From assembly GCA_009919445.1 (NCBI GenBank), contig RGBY01000006.1, forward strand, positions 1-29,341: a stretch of DNA of 29,341 bases, given 5' to 3'. Under the pieces are notes generated by a model. It had not been told where the DNA came from, did no database searches, and saw only the letters and a program-made list of their open reading frames with translations. The position numbers and the translations under genes are program-made. This DNA is from Planctomycetia bacterium. Lineage in GTDB: Bacteria; Planctomycetota; Planctomycetia; Pirellulales; UBA1268. Positions within the stretch are counted from its first letter, which is position 1, and each line of letters opens with the position of its first letter. Positions 1 through 7,703 of the stretch are shown here, one piece after another.

Positions 1-42
1 GAAGCTGCTCCAACCGAAGCTGCTCCAACCGAAGCTGCTCCA
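1..42 (+). repeat. 15-bp tandem repeat coding for EAAPT
   Basis: The unit gaagctgctccaacc is present twice without any mismatch (1-15, 16-30) and a third time as its first 12 bases (31-42). It lies in frame in the tail of the left-edge gene, so unit number can change without shifting the frame. It may continue to the left of the window. Confidence 0.85.
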
Positions 43-72
43 GAAGCCCCCAAGAAGGCCAATAAGGCCTAA
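1..72 (+). CDS. C-terminal end of an unidentified protein, Ala/Glu/Pro tail
   Basis: An open frame enters from the left edge and stops with TAA at 70-72. The 23 visible residues are an EAAPT repeat followed by a lysine-rich end (PKKANKA). Such low-complexity Ala/Glu/Pro/Lys tails occur on planctomycete ribosomal and nucleic-acid-binding proteins, but nothing visible allows assignment. The reading is supported by the clean stop and by the strong terminator about 90 bases further on, in the same direction. The product cannot be named from this fragment. Confidence 0.6.
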   Translation, partial: EAAPTEAAPTEAAPEAPKKANKA

Positions 73-158
73 GGGCTCATTGAGTTCAGGCTGAGCAATC
101 GCCGCTGAGTCCACCCTGAGACTTGGCCCGATTTCTCAATCAGCGCTCTCGATAAAAG

Positions 159-195
159 AACCGGATCCTGCTGATGTGGGATCCGGTTTTTTTTT
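159..195 (+). terminator. Rho-independent terminator
   Basis: The 10-base arm at 159-168 (aaccggatcc) pairs perfectly with 179-188 across a 10-base loop and runs into nine T residues (187-195). It ends the left-edge gene. On the other strand the hairpin is followed by TTCTTTTAT, so it may also stop the AsmA-like gene that arrives from the right; it would then serve two convergent genes. Confidence 0.85.
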
Positions 196-267
196 GCGCT
201 TCTGTTGGCAGCAGTTTCGAGTCTGATGCGAAGCGATGCGGGAGAACGCCGCCCGGCACATTCCCCG

Positions 268-1878
268 CTATTCTTTTTTGCCAGACTCATTGTCATCACG
301 GCTCTTGTCTGCCGGTTCCTGCTGAGTTGGTTGGCCTGCGGCAGCATCGGTCTTTGCGGGTTTGTCTTCATCCCCGGAGATGAGTTTTCGTAACAGCCTT
401 CGGGCAGGTCGATCCTGCGGGTCAGCGCTATTCTTTGCTGGTTGCCCCGCCTCTGTCGTTGCTTTGGCAGCCTTTTCGGCACGCCGTCTGGCTACTTCGT
501 CAAGCAGGCCGCCGACGGCATCAATCACCGTGTCGGTGGCTGGATCGTCGGAGACCTCTGGTGGGAGAAATCCTCGGAGTTGGTCAAGTTTTGCGGCATT
601 GCCCTGCTTGGGTGAGCCTTCTCGTTGCTGCTTGGGCGGTGGCGGTTGGGTTTCCTGAGGCTCGGTGGTGTCAACCGAGTCGGTGGATGGTGTCGCCGGG
701 GCAGGTTGGTCTGCTGAGGCGGGCTTCTTTCTGTTGTTGCGGAGTGACTCAATCACATCGGCGGCCACGGCCGTTGCCGTCTCTTTGAGTGATTCATCCA
801 GCTTGAACTGGGGGGCGTCAAGCGTACCCACGACCTGGGCCTTGAGGGTCTTGCCTGCCAAGGCAGCGAGCAGTATCACAGAGGCTTCAGCCACTCGGAT
901 CGTCGGTGGAGCCGGCAGTCGCCCCGGCATGGCCGCCACGACGCCTTCGACCAGCGGTCCTGGTCCGACATCAACCTCATGGAGTGTCAACGTGCCAGCA
1001 ACGGTGGCTTCCTCCCCGTGGCCTGCTGGCCAGCGGGCCTCTTCGATGACCAATGAGAACTCACCGCCGGTACGGGTGGTGTCGGCCAGAATCGGAGCAG
1101 CATAGGCCAGCACCCCAGCAGCGACAGAGGGTTCAAGCCGGGCGTGGTCGAGCAAGGTCAGTGGAGTCAGGGACCACTCTCGCACTCCAGTTGCCGTCCT
1201 GCGGAGTGTTGCCTCAACATTGATTGGCTGGCTCTCCCAGGCCGCCTCTGACCACGGGCCTTTGATGCGGATGCGAGCATCAGCAACCTTGATCTGAACC
1301 CGCTGGTCACCCGTCGTATCAAGCGGCTGGCTGGTGGGGGGCTGAGAGGGAATCGCCCCCGATGCTGCTCTGGCTGGTGGCTTTCCGACGGTGCGTTGCA
1401 GGTTGGTGACATGCTGCTCATCGAAGACAAGATCGAAGGCCAGCCCACTGACAGTCACCTCACCGAGACGCCCGCCATTGCGAAGAATATCGAGCATGCT
1501 TCGCTCGCCCCTAATCGTGGCAATCGAAAGCGGAGGCTCACCGTCTGTTGCCGGCACCAGCCGAATGCCATCGATGGCCAGCGGCGTGAACCAGCCAATG
1601 CTGGCGGCATCGACTTCAACGTCGCCGTGAATGTCAGGCAGAGACCGCAGGATTGCCTGCCGAATGCCTGTGGGTGAGACCAGCCACTGTGGCAAGAGCA
1701 CGACGATGATGGCTGCGATGGCCAGCAGGACAATTCCAGTAGGAAGCAGGCCACCTGCAAAAGAGCGGTGTGGCCGGGCTGGTTTCCCGGAACCGGCGGG
1801 TGCCACATCAGGGGAATCAGCAGGCGTGGGTGCCGGCTGCCCCGTTGTGCTGCCGTTGGAGGGTTGCTGGCTGGTCAT
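268..1878 (-). CDS. AsmA/DUF748-like membrane-anchored protein with charged C-terminal tail
   Basis: The protein has 536 residues. The first ~40 are Pro/Ser/Ala-rich and probably cytoplasmic. One hydrophobic helix follows at about 44-62 (GIVLLAIAAIIVVLLPQWLV). Next comes a domain of about 250 residues with the style of AsmA/TamB-like envelope proteins: a DVEVDAASIGWFTPLAIDGI segment shortly after the helix, then alternating beta-strand-like stretches. The final ~150 residues are low-complexity and rich in Pro, Ala, Lys and Asp. AsmA-like proteins act at the cell envelope, in outer-membrane lipid or protein transport. The frame is open up to 2043, next to the tRNA, but the ATG at 1878 is preferred because the extra N-terminus looks untranslated. 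No strong ribosome binding site is visible. The family call is by style only. Confidence 0.6.
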   Translation of the reverse strand: MTSQQPSNGSTTGQPAPTPADSPDVAPAGSGKPARPHRSFAGGLLPTGIVLLAIAAIIVVLLPQWLVSPTGIRQAILRSLPDIHGDVEVDAASIGWFTPLAIDGIRLVPATDGEPPLSIATIRGERSMLDILRNGGRLGEVTVSGLAFDLVFDEQHVTNLQRTVGKPPARAASGAIPSQPPTSQPLDTTGDQRVQIKVADARIRIKGPWSEAAWESQPINVEATLRRTATGVREWSLTPLTLLDHARLEPSVAAGVLAYAAPILADTTRTGGEFSLVIEEARWPAGHGEEATVAGTLTLHEVDVGPGPLVEGVVAAMPGRLPAPPTIRVAEASVILLAALAGKTLKAQVVGTLDAPQFKLDESLKETATAVAADVIESLRNNRKKPASADQPAPATPSTDSVDTTEPQETQPPPPKQQREGSPKQGNAAKLDQLRGFLPPEVSDDPATDTVIDAVGGLLDEVARRRAEKAAKATTEAGQPAKNSADPQDRPARRLLRKLISGDEDKPAKTDAAAGQPTQQEPADKSRDDNESGKKE

Positions 1879-2027
1879 GGTTGCGGGGAAACTCCCAAGG
1901 CAAGGTGGCAGAATCTGCTGGTCGGTGAGGTCAGGCCACCGCCCGACCGGCGAACCCGTGTTTATCAGCGTTGATTGTAGTGCGTCTGCTGGGGTTCGGG
2001 GCAGATGCTGGCGGTGCCGGCGGGGAG

Positions 2028-2036
2028 TGCTAGACT
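2028..2036 (+). promoter_or_regulatory. Possible extended -10 promoter of the tRNA-Gly gene
   Basis: TGCTAGACT matches the extended -10 form (TG, one base, TANANT-like). It ends ten bases before the first base of the mature tRNA, which would place transcription start around 2043. No convincing -35 hexamer is seen at the right distance, as is common for extended -10 promoters. Confidence 0.35.
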
Positions 2037-2045
2037 GAGACACTC

Positions 2046-2118
2046 GCGGGCGTAGCTCAGTTGGTAGAGCACTAGCTTCCCAAGCTGGTTGTCGCCGGTT
2101 CGAACCCGGTCGCCCGCT
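2046..2118 (+). tRNA. tRNA-Gly, anticodon CCC
   Basis: It folds into a full cloverleaf of 73 bases. The acceptor arm GCGGGCG (2046-2052) pairs with CGCCCGC (2111-2117), and the discriminator base is T, as usual for glycine tRNAs. The D-arm region reads AGCTCAGTTGGTAGAGC. The anticodon stem CTAGC/GCTGG closes the loop TTCCCAA, giving anticodon CCC, which reads GGG. The variable loop has five bases and the T loop is TTCGAAC. The 3' CCA is not encoded. Confidence 0.95.
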
Positions 2119-2138
2119 CTTCGTTGCCCTCTGCTTCT

Positions 2139-2155
2139 CTGCCGGGTTTCGGCAG
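2139..2155 (+). terminator. Weak hairpin downstream of tRNA-Gly
   Basis: CTGCCG (2139-2144) pairs with CGGCAG (2150-2155) over a 5-base loop, 21 bases after the tRNA. The following bases (CCTTCTGC) are only moderately T-rich, so it could end the tRNA transcript or be a processing signal; this is uncertain. Confidence 0.3.
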
Positions 2156-2261
2156 CCTTCTGCAGCGGCTGCTCGTGATCTGACTCAGTCCAGTCGTACG
2201 GCCTTACGGTCGTTCTGACCCAAAGTCGAGGTTTCCCCCGGATTCCAACTGGTGCCGCAGT

Positions 2262-2864
2262 TCAATCACTTCGTTGGTGAGTAGGTCGAGAGGGGACGTA
2301 GTCAGGTCGCTTGACCATTTCGAGTCGGATCTCGGCCATTGCCAGAATGGTTCGTAGTCGCTCGATGTTGATTTCTGAAACAGCGGCCAGTTTCACGTCG
2401 GTTGTCATTTCATTGGCCTTGAGGGCCGTGGCCAAATCAGCACTGGCATTGGCTACGGCGACTTCTGCAGAGGCGAGGTTGGTCTGCTTGGCCGTCATGC
2501 GGGGGTTTTCTTTGGCAATGGCCAGTTGCCGTCGAGTGAGGTCAACATGATTGGACAGACGGTGGACTTCTCGTGGGCCGACGACGCGGCCAGCAAGTTT
2601 GTTGGCCCGTTCAGCCCGCTCAAGATTCAGCCGCGCTAGTTCGAGCCGGCGTTCGGCATAGCGAACCTGGAGTTCAGCTGGGCTGAATTCGGCAAGTGAC
2701 TGTTCGACGGTTGGCACGGCCTCAGCAGCCACGGCATCGTGTGAGATATCCCCGTGATACCCACTGACAACAAAGGCCCAGACGAAAATCCAGAGGATCT
2801 GTCGCCAGGCTGAGGTGGAACCCTGCCCCCGTGGGTCTTGTTTGCCGCACCATTTGCTTCTCAT
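2262..2864 (-). CDS. Exported or membrane-anchored coiled-coil protein, function unknown
   Basis: The protein has 200 residues. A basic N-terminus is followed by a hydrophobic helix at about 22-35 (ILWIFVWAFVVSG), and a likely signal-peptide end (AVAAEA) near residue 48. Residues ~60-185 are almost entirely helical, with regular heptad-like spacing and many Arg, Glu, Ala and Leu, as in a long coiled coil. The C-terminus is short and basic. The ATG start is well supported by AGGAG nine to ten bases upstream. It is divergent from the CPXCG gene, with only 128 bases between the starts, so the two may share a control region. I do not recognise a family beyond coiled-coil envelope protein. Confidence 0.7.
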   Translation of the reverse strand: MRSKWCGKQDPRGQGSTSAWRQILWIFVWAFVVSGYHGDISHDAVAAEAVPTVEQSLAEFSPAELQVRYAERRLELARLNLERAERANKLAGRVVGPREVHRLSNHVDLTRRQLAIAKENPRMTAKQTNLASAEVAVANASADLATALKANEMTTDVKLAAVSEINIERLRTILAMAEIRLEMVKRPDYVPSRPTHQRSD

Positions 2865-2883
2865 CGCTGTGGTCTCCTTTTTC

Positions 2884-2913
2884 GTGACAGCCTGGGCCCC
2901 ACATGCATATTAT
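2884..2913 (+). promoter_or_regulatory. Probable sigma70-type promoter of the CPXCG gene
   Basis: GTGACA (2884-2889) and TATTAT (2908-2913) are separated by 18 bases and point towards the start codon at 2993. The -10 hexamer lies inside a perfect palindrome (2902-2918). The match is good for both hexamers but rests on inspection only. Confidence 0.45.
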
Positions 2914-2918
2914 GCATG
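2902..2918. promoter_or_regulatory. Perfect inverted repeat, candidate operator
   Basis: CATGCATA and TATGCATG are exact reverse complements around a single central T. The site lies between two divergent genes, 38 bases from one start and 75 from the other, and covers the likely -10 of the plus-strand promoter. A dimeric repressor bound here would block it. Short AT-rich palindromes are unusual in this GC-rich DNA. Confidence 0.5.
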
Positions 2919-2992
2919 GAGAGGGTTCCACGTCGGGGGAGTTTGGCCCCCCCGGGAAAACCTCTGGCTCGCGAGACCAAAAGGGTGATGCC

Positions 2993-3250
2993 ATGAAACG
3001 ACCATTTGAAACGCCCCAGGATTCTGACCGGCTGCGTTTGGCTACCAACCGGCTCGACACCCTGCCGGCAGATCTGGATGCCCGTTATGTCTGTGACTCC
3101 TGCGGCGAGGAAATTGTCGTCCCGATCGACCTCACCGAGGGGCGGCATCAGGACTACGTCGAGGACTGCCCTGTCTGCTGTAACCCCATGGTTCTGCACG
3201 TCGATATCGCCGATGACGGCGAACCGTTCATTCGCAGTGAACACGAGTAG
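2993..3250 (+). CDS. CPXCG motif-containing cysteine-rich protein
   Basis: The protein has 85 residues and two cysteine pairs: CDSCGEE near residue 34 and CPVCCNP near residue 60, separated by an acidic stretch (EGRHQDYVEDCPVC). This arrangement is that of the small CPXCG cysteine-rich family, thought to bind a metal as a zinc-ribbon-like fold; its role is unknown. Only the second pair departs from the CPxCG form (CPVCC). The start chosen is the ATG at 2993, preceded by AAGGGTGAT; an upstream in-frame ATG at 2903 lies in the palindrome and would add 30 unlikely residues. The gene ends three bases before the stop of the convergent nuclease gene. Confidence 0.8.
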   Translation: MKRPFETPQDSDRLRLATNRLDTLPADLDARYVCDSCGEEIVVPIDLTEGRHQDYVEDCPVCCNPMVLHVDIADDGEPFIRSEHE

Positions 3251-3253
3251 GGG

Positions 3254-4435
3254 TCAGGTTCCGATAGGACGAAGTCCCTGGCCGGCTGCCCGGTATTCCC
3301 ATGGTGGCACAGGGTTGTCTGTGGCCCAGAGTCCACGTTTGCCGGTACGGGCCTGCTCTTGGTCGCCGCTGAGACTACTGCCGGTCGTCGGGTCGGCCCA
3401 GGCCGCACCCTCGGTGACAAGCAGACGACTAAGGTCGCGACCGTCGTAGGACACTTGGCAAATCGCCCGGCCGTCTGGATCACGGCCGAGAACAGAAACC
3501 GCAATCAGTTTGCCGAAAATCTGTTCAGCCAAGACCTCACGGGCAGTGGGACCGTAGGGCTGGCCAACTTCAGGGGCATCGATACCAGCGAGGCGAATCT
3601 TCTGCTGCCGGCCGTTGGTATCGAGGCAGGTTGCGGTATCCCCGTCTGCCACCCCGACACATCGCCACCAGACGACCTGTGCTGTGGCAGCCTGACCGGT
3701 TGAGGCTGGCGTGGCTGGTGTCTCGCGGGCAGGCTGGCTCATCGGTTGAGGCGGTACTGCCGCTGGAGGACTTGGCTGTCCTGCCAGAAGGTCACCGGGT
3801 GTTTCGGGAATGGTGACGGCCATGGCATTGGGCTGAGGCTGGCTGGCATCAATCGCAATCGTTGCCCAGTTGCCTGTAGGGGCTGGTAGTGGCGGTGCGG
3901 CGGCAGGCTGCGGTGGTGCTGGTGCTGGCACCGCTGGTGGTGGGGCAGGTGGCGGGCTGGCTTCCCAGGTGGTGGCTGGTGGTGGCGGAGATGGTGGCGG
4001 GGCGACTGGTGCTGCAGGCGTTACGGCTGGGGCGGCGGCCCACTGCGACGGAAGCGTTCCTTTCGGCGGGCTGATCGGCCGACCAGCCAGAACGGGTGAG
4101 GCAGCCGGAAACCGAAACGGGGCGGGGGAATAGTGGGTGACACGTGCCACTGGCATAACAGCCCCTGGGCCAGAGGCCGTCTGAACCGTGAACCACCACG
4201 GTCGGCGAACCACCAGTGGTGGCGGGACATAGCCGGGAGCCTGAATCCGATCGACTGGCATCCGGGCCACCTGCTTCGCAGGTGGTGGCGGCTGATACAC
4301 CTGCTGAGCCCAGCTGGTATTCCCGGCTAGTCCGATCAAGAAGGTGACCACCCCCAGGCAGCCAACGCTCTTAATTGTTGACCAGATCGGGGAACCCCCA
4401 TCAGTGAATCGTCTTTGAACCGCTGAGTGAACCAT
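3254..4435 (-). CDS. Exported protein with C-terminal thermonuclease (SNase-like) domain
   Basis: The protein has 393 residues from the chosen start. A signal peptide is visible (hydrophobic GCLGVVTFLIGLAG, then NTSWA as the cleavage region). A Pro/Ala-rich stretch of about 200 residues follows (runs such as PPPSPPPPATT). The last ~130 residues are a Staphylococcus-nuclease-like domain: VADGDT, IRLAGIDAPE, DPDGRA and TEGAAWAD. The three residues matching the Arg, Glu and Arg of the staphylococcal active site are all present (IRLAGID, DAPE, DGRA), so nuclease activity on nucleic acid outside the cytoplasm is plausible. ATG codons at 4453 and 4585 are other possible starts; none has a clear ribosome binding site. 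It is divergent from the zincin-like gene. Confidence 0.8.
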   Translation of the reverse strand: MVHSAVQRRFTDGGSPIWSTIKSVGCLGVVTFLIGLAGNTSWAQQVYQPPPPAKQVARMPVDRIQAPGYVPPPLVVRRPWWFTVQTASGPGAVMPVARVTHYSPAPFRFPAASPVLAGRPISPPKGTLPSQWAAAPAVTPAAPVAPPPSPPPPATTWEASPPPAPPPAVPAPAPPQPAAAPPLPAPTGNWATIAIDASQPQPNAMAVTIPETPGDLLAGQPSPPAAVPPQPMSQPARETPATPASTGQAATAQVVWWRCVGVADGDTATCLDTNGRQQKIRLAGIDAPEVGQPYGPTAREVLAEQIFGKLIAVSVLGRDPDGRAICQVSYDGRDLSRLLVTEGAAWADPTTGSSLSGDQEQARTGKRGLWATDNPVPPWEYRAAGQGLRPIGT

Positions 4436-4635
4436 CACAGCAATGCCGGACATAAGTGGGAGGCTGGCTGGGGAGAAGACGGGCTGTCTCGGGAGAGTAT
4501 CGGCCAATGGCCAGCCTCTGAGCCGGTAATTTCCCCGAATCTTGCCTGGTTGGCGTGGCCGCCCTGCACGGTGTCCCATCACCATTTCACCGAGTCACTC
4601 TCGTTGCATCCTGCCGCCTATCCTGCGGTAAACTG

Positions 4636-6015
4636 ATGCTGTTTCCGCCACCTTCACCCATTCCTGAGTCATCGGTGTTTCATCCCCAAGCAGGCTTGTC
4701 GTTGTGTTGCCGCCTGGCTGCCGGTGTCCTGACATTGACCCTCGCCCTGTTTTCTCAGTGGCAGCCCGGTCGAGCAGCGGAGCCCGGGCAGCCACCGGCA
4801 CGGCCAGACAGGGCCCGGTTTGATCCGCGGCCGTTGGTGGCGCGGGCCCGTGCGGCTGGGCTCCAGGTGTTTCAAGGAACGCATCTGGTGCTCCTCACCG
4901 ACTGCCTCCCGCAGGCAGCGGGGCTGGCTGAGCTGCCGAACGTGTTTGACCAGGCCTTTCTCGTTTGGTGCCACCACTATGGTCTCAAGCCCGATGACTA
5001 TGCTGACTGGCAGGCCTGTGGCTGCCTGATTGTCGATCGTGAACGGTTTCGTCGGGCCGGGTTGTTGCCTGAGCGTTTGCCTGACTTTGCCAACGGGTAC
5101 TGTGACCATCACCGTTTCTGGCTGGTGGAGCAGTCAAACCCGGCCTACCGGCGGCACCTCTTCCTGCATGAGGGCGTGCATGCCTTTACCGCTACGCTGC
5201 TCAATCTGAACACGCCCACCTGGTACACCGAGGGCATTGCGGAATGGCTGGCGACGCATCGGTTCGTCGAGGGGCAGTCCCAGTTCCAGCACACGCCGAT
5301 TCCAGTCGCACCAGACGATGTAGAACAGCTTGGCCGCATTGAGATGATGAGGCGGCTGCGGCAGTCAGCCGAGGCGCCGAGTCTTGAGCAGGTCTTTGCG
5401 CTGAAGCCGACGCTTCACGGCACGATCAGTTCCTATGCCTCAGCCTGGGCAGCAGTGGCCTTATTAGCTGAACACCCTCGTTACCAACAGGTCTTTGCCG
5501 CTACTGAGCGGCAGCCGCTGGATTCCAGTTTCACCCGCCGATTGACCAGCCAGCCTGGCTGGAATGCGACCACGGCCAGCCGTGACTTTGATGCCTTTAC
5601 TGCTGATCTCGACTACGGCTTTGAGTGTGAGCGAATGGCAATCGACTGGTCAGTGGGCCGCCAGCTGCCAGCAACCGGGGCAACAGCCACCGTGACGGCC
5701 ACGCGTGGCTGGCAGAATAGCGACTGGCAGTTGGAGGCTGGTCGGCGATATCGGCTGCAGGCATCAGGCCGCTGCCGGGTAGGCCAGCTTCAGCGTGCTG
5801 ATGGCCTGCTTGATCTCGAGAGCACTGCAGCCGGTATTTCACTCGACTGGTACCGTGGTCGACCTCCCCAGTTTCAGATTCTTGCCGAAGGGACGGCGGC
5901 AACCTTCACGGCGGCCATTGACGGCCCACTGTTCCTGAAGATCAATAATCGGCCGGCCAATCTCACAATGAGTGATGGCCAGCTTGCCGTCGATATCGTC
6001 AGCGTGGACGACTGA
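4636..6015 (+). CDS. Secreted zincin-like metallopeptidase (DUF1570-type) with lectin-like tail
   Basis: The protein has 459 residues. An N-terminal signal peptide is seen (LAAGVLTLTLALFSQW, then GRAAE). The middle carries a zinc-protease signature: HEGVH at 178-182 and, after 16 residues, Glu199 in TEGIAEWLATH. This is the HExxH...E pattern of gluzincins as found in planctomycete DUF1570-type proteins. The last ~110 residues (QLEAGRRYRLQASGRC, FQILAEGTAATF, DGPLFLKINN, DGQLAVDI) resemble the beta-sandwich of PA-IL-like or pre-peptidase domains that bind sugar or surface; this is inference. It probably cleaves protein in the periplasm or outside. The start is the ATG at 4636; the frame is open from 4555. 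The 3' end overlaps the convergent lipoprotein gene by 17 bases. Confidence 0.7.
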   Translation: MLFPPPSPIPESSVFHPQAGLSLCCRLAAGVLTLTLALFSQWQPGRAAEPGQPPARPDRARFDPRPLVARARAAGLQVFQGTHLVLLTDCLPQAAGLAELPNVFDQAFLVWCHHYGLKPDDYADWQACGCLIVDRERFRRAGLLPERLPDFANGYCDHHRFWLVEQSNPAYRRHLFLHEGVHAFTATLLNLNTPTWYTEGIAEWLATHRFVEGQSQFQHTPIPVAPDDVEQLGRIEMMRRLRQSAEAPSLEQVFALKPTLHGTISSYASAWAAVALLAEHPRYQQVFAATERQPLDSSFTRRLTSQPGWNATTASRDFDAFTADLDYGFECERMAIDWSVGRQLPATGATATVTATRGWQNSDWQLEAGRRYRLQASGRCRVGQLQRADGLLDLESTAAGISLDWYRGRPPQFQILAEGTAATFTAAIDGPLFLKINNRPANLTMSDGQLAVDIVSVDD

Positions 6016-6487
6016 CCTCCTTCTTTGTCGCCGATGAGTTCGACTTGTCGTCAGAGGTGAGCTCAAACGTAAATTCGTTTGGGCCATCAGCGGATACCGT
6101 AGCAGTCAGGGTGGTCTCAGCGTTGTAGCGGGCCGGCAGGGTTTCGGTGGGGACTTTTTCAGTGAACTCGATGCCAGGCATAGTGGATGGAGGAGGGTCC
6201 ATCATTTTGGTGACCGATATGCTTATCATTCGCTCACCCGGTAACGCTTTGCCGTAAAAGTTGCCGTCTACAATGGTAAGTCGCTCAATATCACCGGCAC
6301 TGGGCATTAGGAAATAGATTTCACCCTCTGGGAGTGGGCTGCCATCGAGTGTCACCATGCCGCGAACAACGCCCCGTGGGCGTCCGTCGTCGGAAGAACC
6401 ACAGCCGGCAATCGCGATCGCTACAACTGTGCTACACAGCACCAACAGTCGGCTCGCCAAACGTTGGTTTTCTTGAGATCGCTTCAA
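5999..6487 (-). CDS. Small lipoprotein, partner type of DUF1559 genes
   Basis: The protein has 162 residues. A lipoprotein signal peptide ends in a lipobox (AIAGC, Cys29), followed by a flexible GSSDDGRPRG linker. The mature part (VVRGMVTLDGSPLPEGEIYF...) is the beta-sandwich seen in planctomycete carboxypeptidase-regulatory-like lipoproteins that commonly follow DUF1559 genes. The start is TTG, supported by GGAGAG seven bases upstream. It lies 68 bases behind the stop of the broken DUF1559 gene, on the same strand, and probably depended on that gene's promoter. It is probably anchored in a membrane; its exact role is unknown. Confidence 0.75.
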   Translation of the reverse strand: MKRSQENQRLASRLLVLCSTVVAIAIAGCGSSDDGRPRGVVRGMVTLDGSPLPEGEIYFLMPSAGDIERLTIVDGNFYGKALPGERMISISVTKMMDPPPSTMPGIEFTEKVPTETLPARYNAETTLTATVSADGPNEFTFELTSDDKSNSSATKKEVSRPR

Positions 6488-6555
6488 GCTGTCTCTCCAA
6501 ATAACTATGTAATTAAACCGGCTTACTGCAATTAGTTGCCACTTTCAGGATCAAA

Positions 6556-7493
6556 CTACAGCCCAGAAATAGCGACACCATCATCTCGTGTTGCCAACTG
6601 AGCAAGTGTTTGAAGCGATGTGGTTTCTTGGAGAAAAAGAACTGAGCCATCAAGGAGCAAGCCATTGCACCCACCAGGATGAGCGGAGTTCATTGGGACA
6701 TTGAAGCCACCTCGGCTAACTCCGCCTGTTGTGCCACTCCAGCCAGTCTTTTGATTAATGAGGTGTCGTATCGTGCTTGTGTTGTAAGCGCTTCCACCTA
6801 GATTGGTTCCGAAAGTTCCGCCAACACCAAGCGTCCAGCCAAATTGCGTGTTAGTGCCCCATTCCTGAGTGTTGCCGCTGGTGTCTATCATAAGGTCGCT
6901 CATTTCTCCAACGGCGATTGAATTGCTCAGGCCATCGACACAATCTTTGAACTTGATATGACTGTTTGCAGGAAGTACGCCACCCCAACTCTGTGTGCCT
7001 TGCGTGCCGCTGTTCACTCGGTTTCGAGATTCGGTGAATGACGGAATTAAGCCATCGACGGCACCACTGATCGGCTGGTAGCACGAGATGGTAACTCCCA
7101 GGCTTTGATTATGCGTGGCTGACGCTGGCAGTCGTGACGACGGGCAGCGAATCCCGTTCATTGTCATCCCTCTGGCCCATCCCGGTAAAATAACGCTTGT
7201 ACCATTCGAGGTGCTGCCTCCTGCATCCCAAATTTGCTGTTCTTCAGTGAATTGGAGGAGGTAGACGTACCACCCACGCCCTCCCCAGCTTCCGGCCGAA
7301 GTGACAGTGCCATAAGGTGCCTGGTCTCTTGACGAACCTGGCGGCAGACGGCCGTAGGTGTCGTTCGCCGAGCTGCTTCTCTGGCCTGCTGCACCGCCGG
7401 CAGCAGAAGGCCAACAAGAACGCCGATGATGGCAATAACAACAAGCAGTTCGATAAGCGTAAACCCATTACGCCTGGTGGGCTGGAAAGACAT
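6556..7493 (-). pseudogene. DUF1559 pilin-like protein gene, broken by internal deletion and frameshift
   Basis: The first 42 codons from the ATG at 7493 give a type-IV-pilin-like N-terminus (GFTLIELLVVIAIIGVLV, then QQAREAARR). AGGGAG upstream supports the start. At about 7367-7363 the frame is lost. From AAC at 7365-7363 another frame carries the expected next part (NDTYGRLPPG, SWGGRGWYVYLLQF, GIRCPSS) and runs without stop to 6556, including the typical end (AHPGGCNGLLLDGSV). The QCxNNLKQxGLAxHNYH segment that normally joins the halves is missing, so roughly 50 bases, not a multiple of three, have been lost. DUF1559 proteins are exported, abundant in planctomycetes, and of unsettled function. 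A sequencing or assembly error is the main alternative. Confidence 0.8.
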
Positions 7494-7600
7494 GAGAAGC
7501 TCCCTTGGTTGAACGGACAGAATTAGTCGATATCGATGAAAATGTAGCTGACTGCCCCACAAGACTTCCTGCGAAGGAAGTTCGCAGCTTCCCGCTAAAG

Positions 7601-7628
7601 AGAGTAAGCAAATTCCTTCGAGGGTCAA
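7601..7628 (-). promoter_or_regulatory. Possible promoter of the DUF1559 gene
   Basis: Reading the minus strand, TTGACC (7628-7623) is followed after 16 bases by TACTCT (7606-7601), which would start transcription about 100 bases ahead of the ATG at 7493. The -35 is close to consensus, the -10 less so. Confidence 0.35.
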
Positions 7629-7703
7629 GACAAAAACACGTCGCCCCCTCAGTCGTGGGTCGTGTGTTTACACTATACCGCCATCGTAATCAGCGGTTTT
7701 TCT

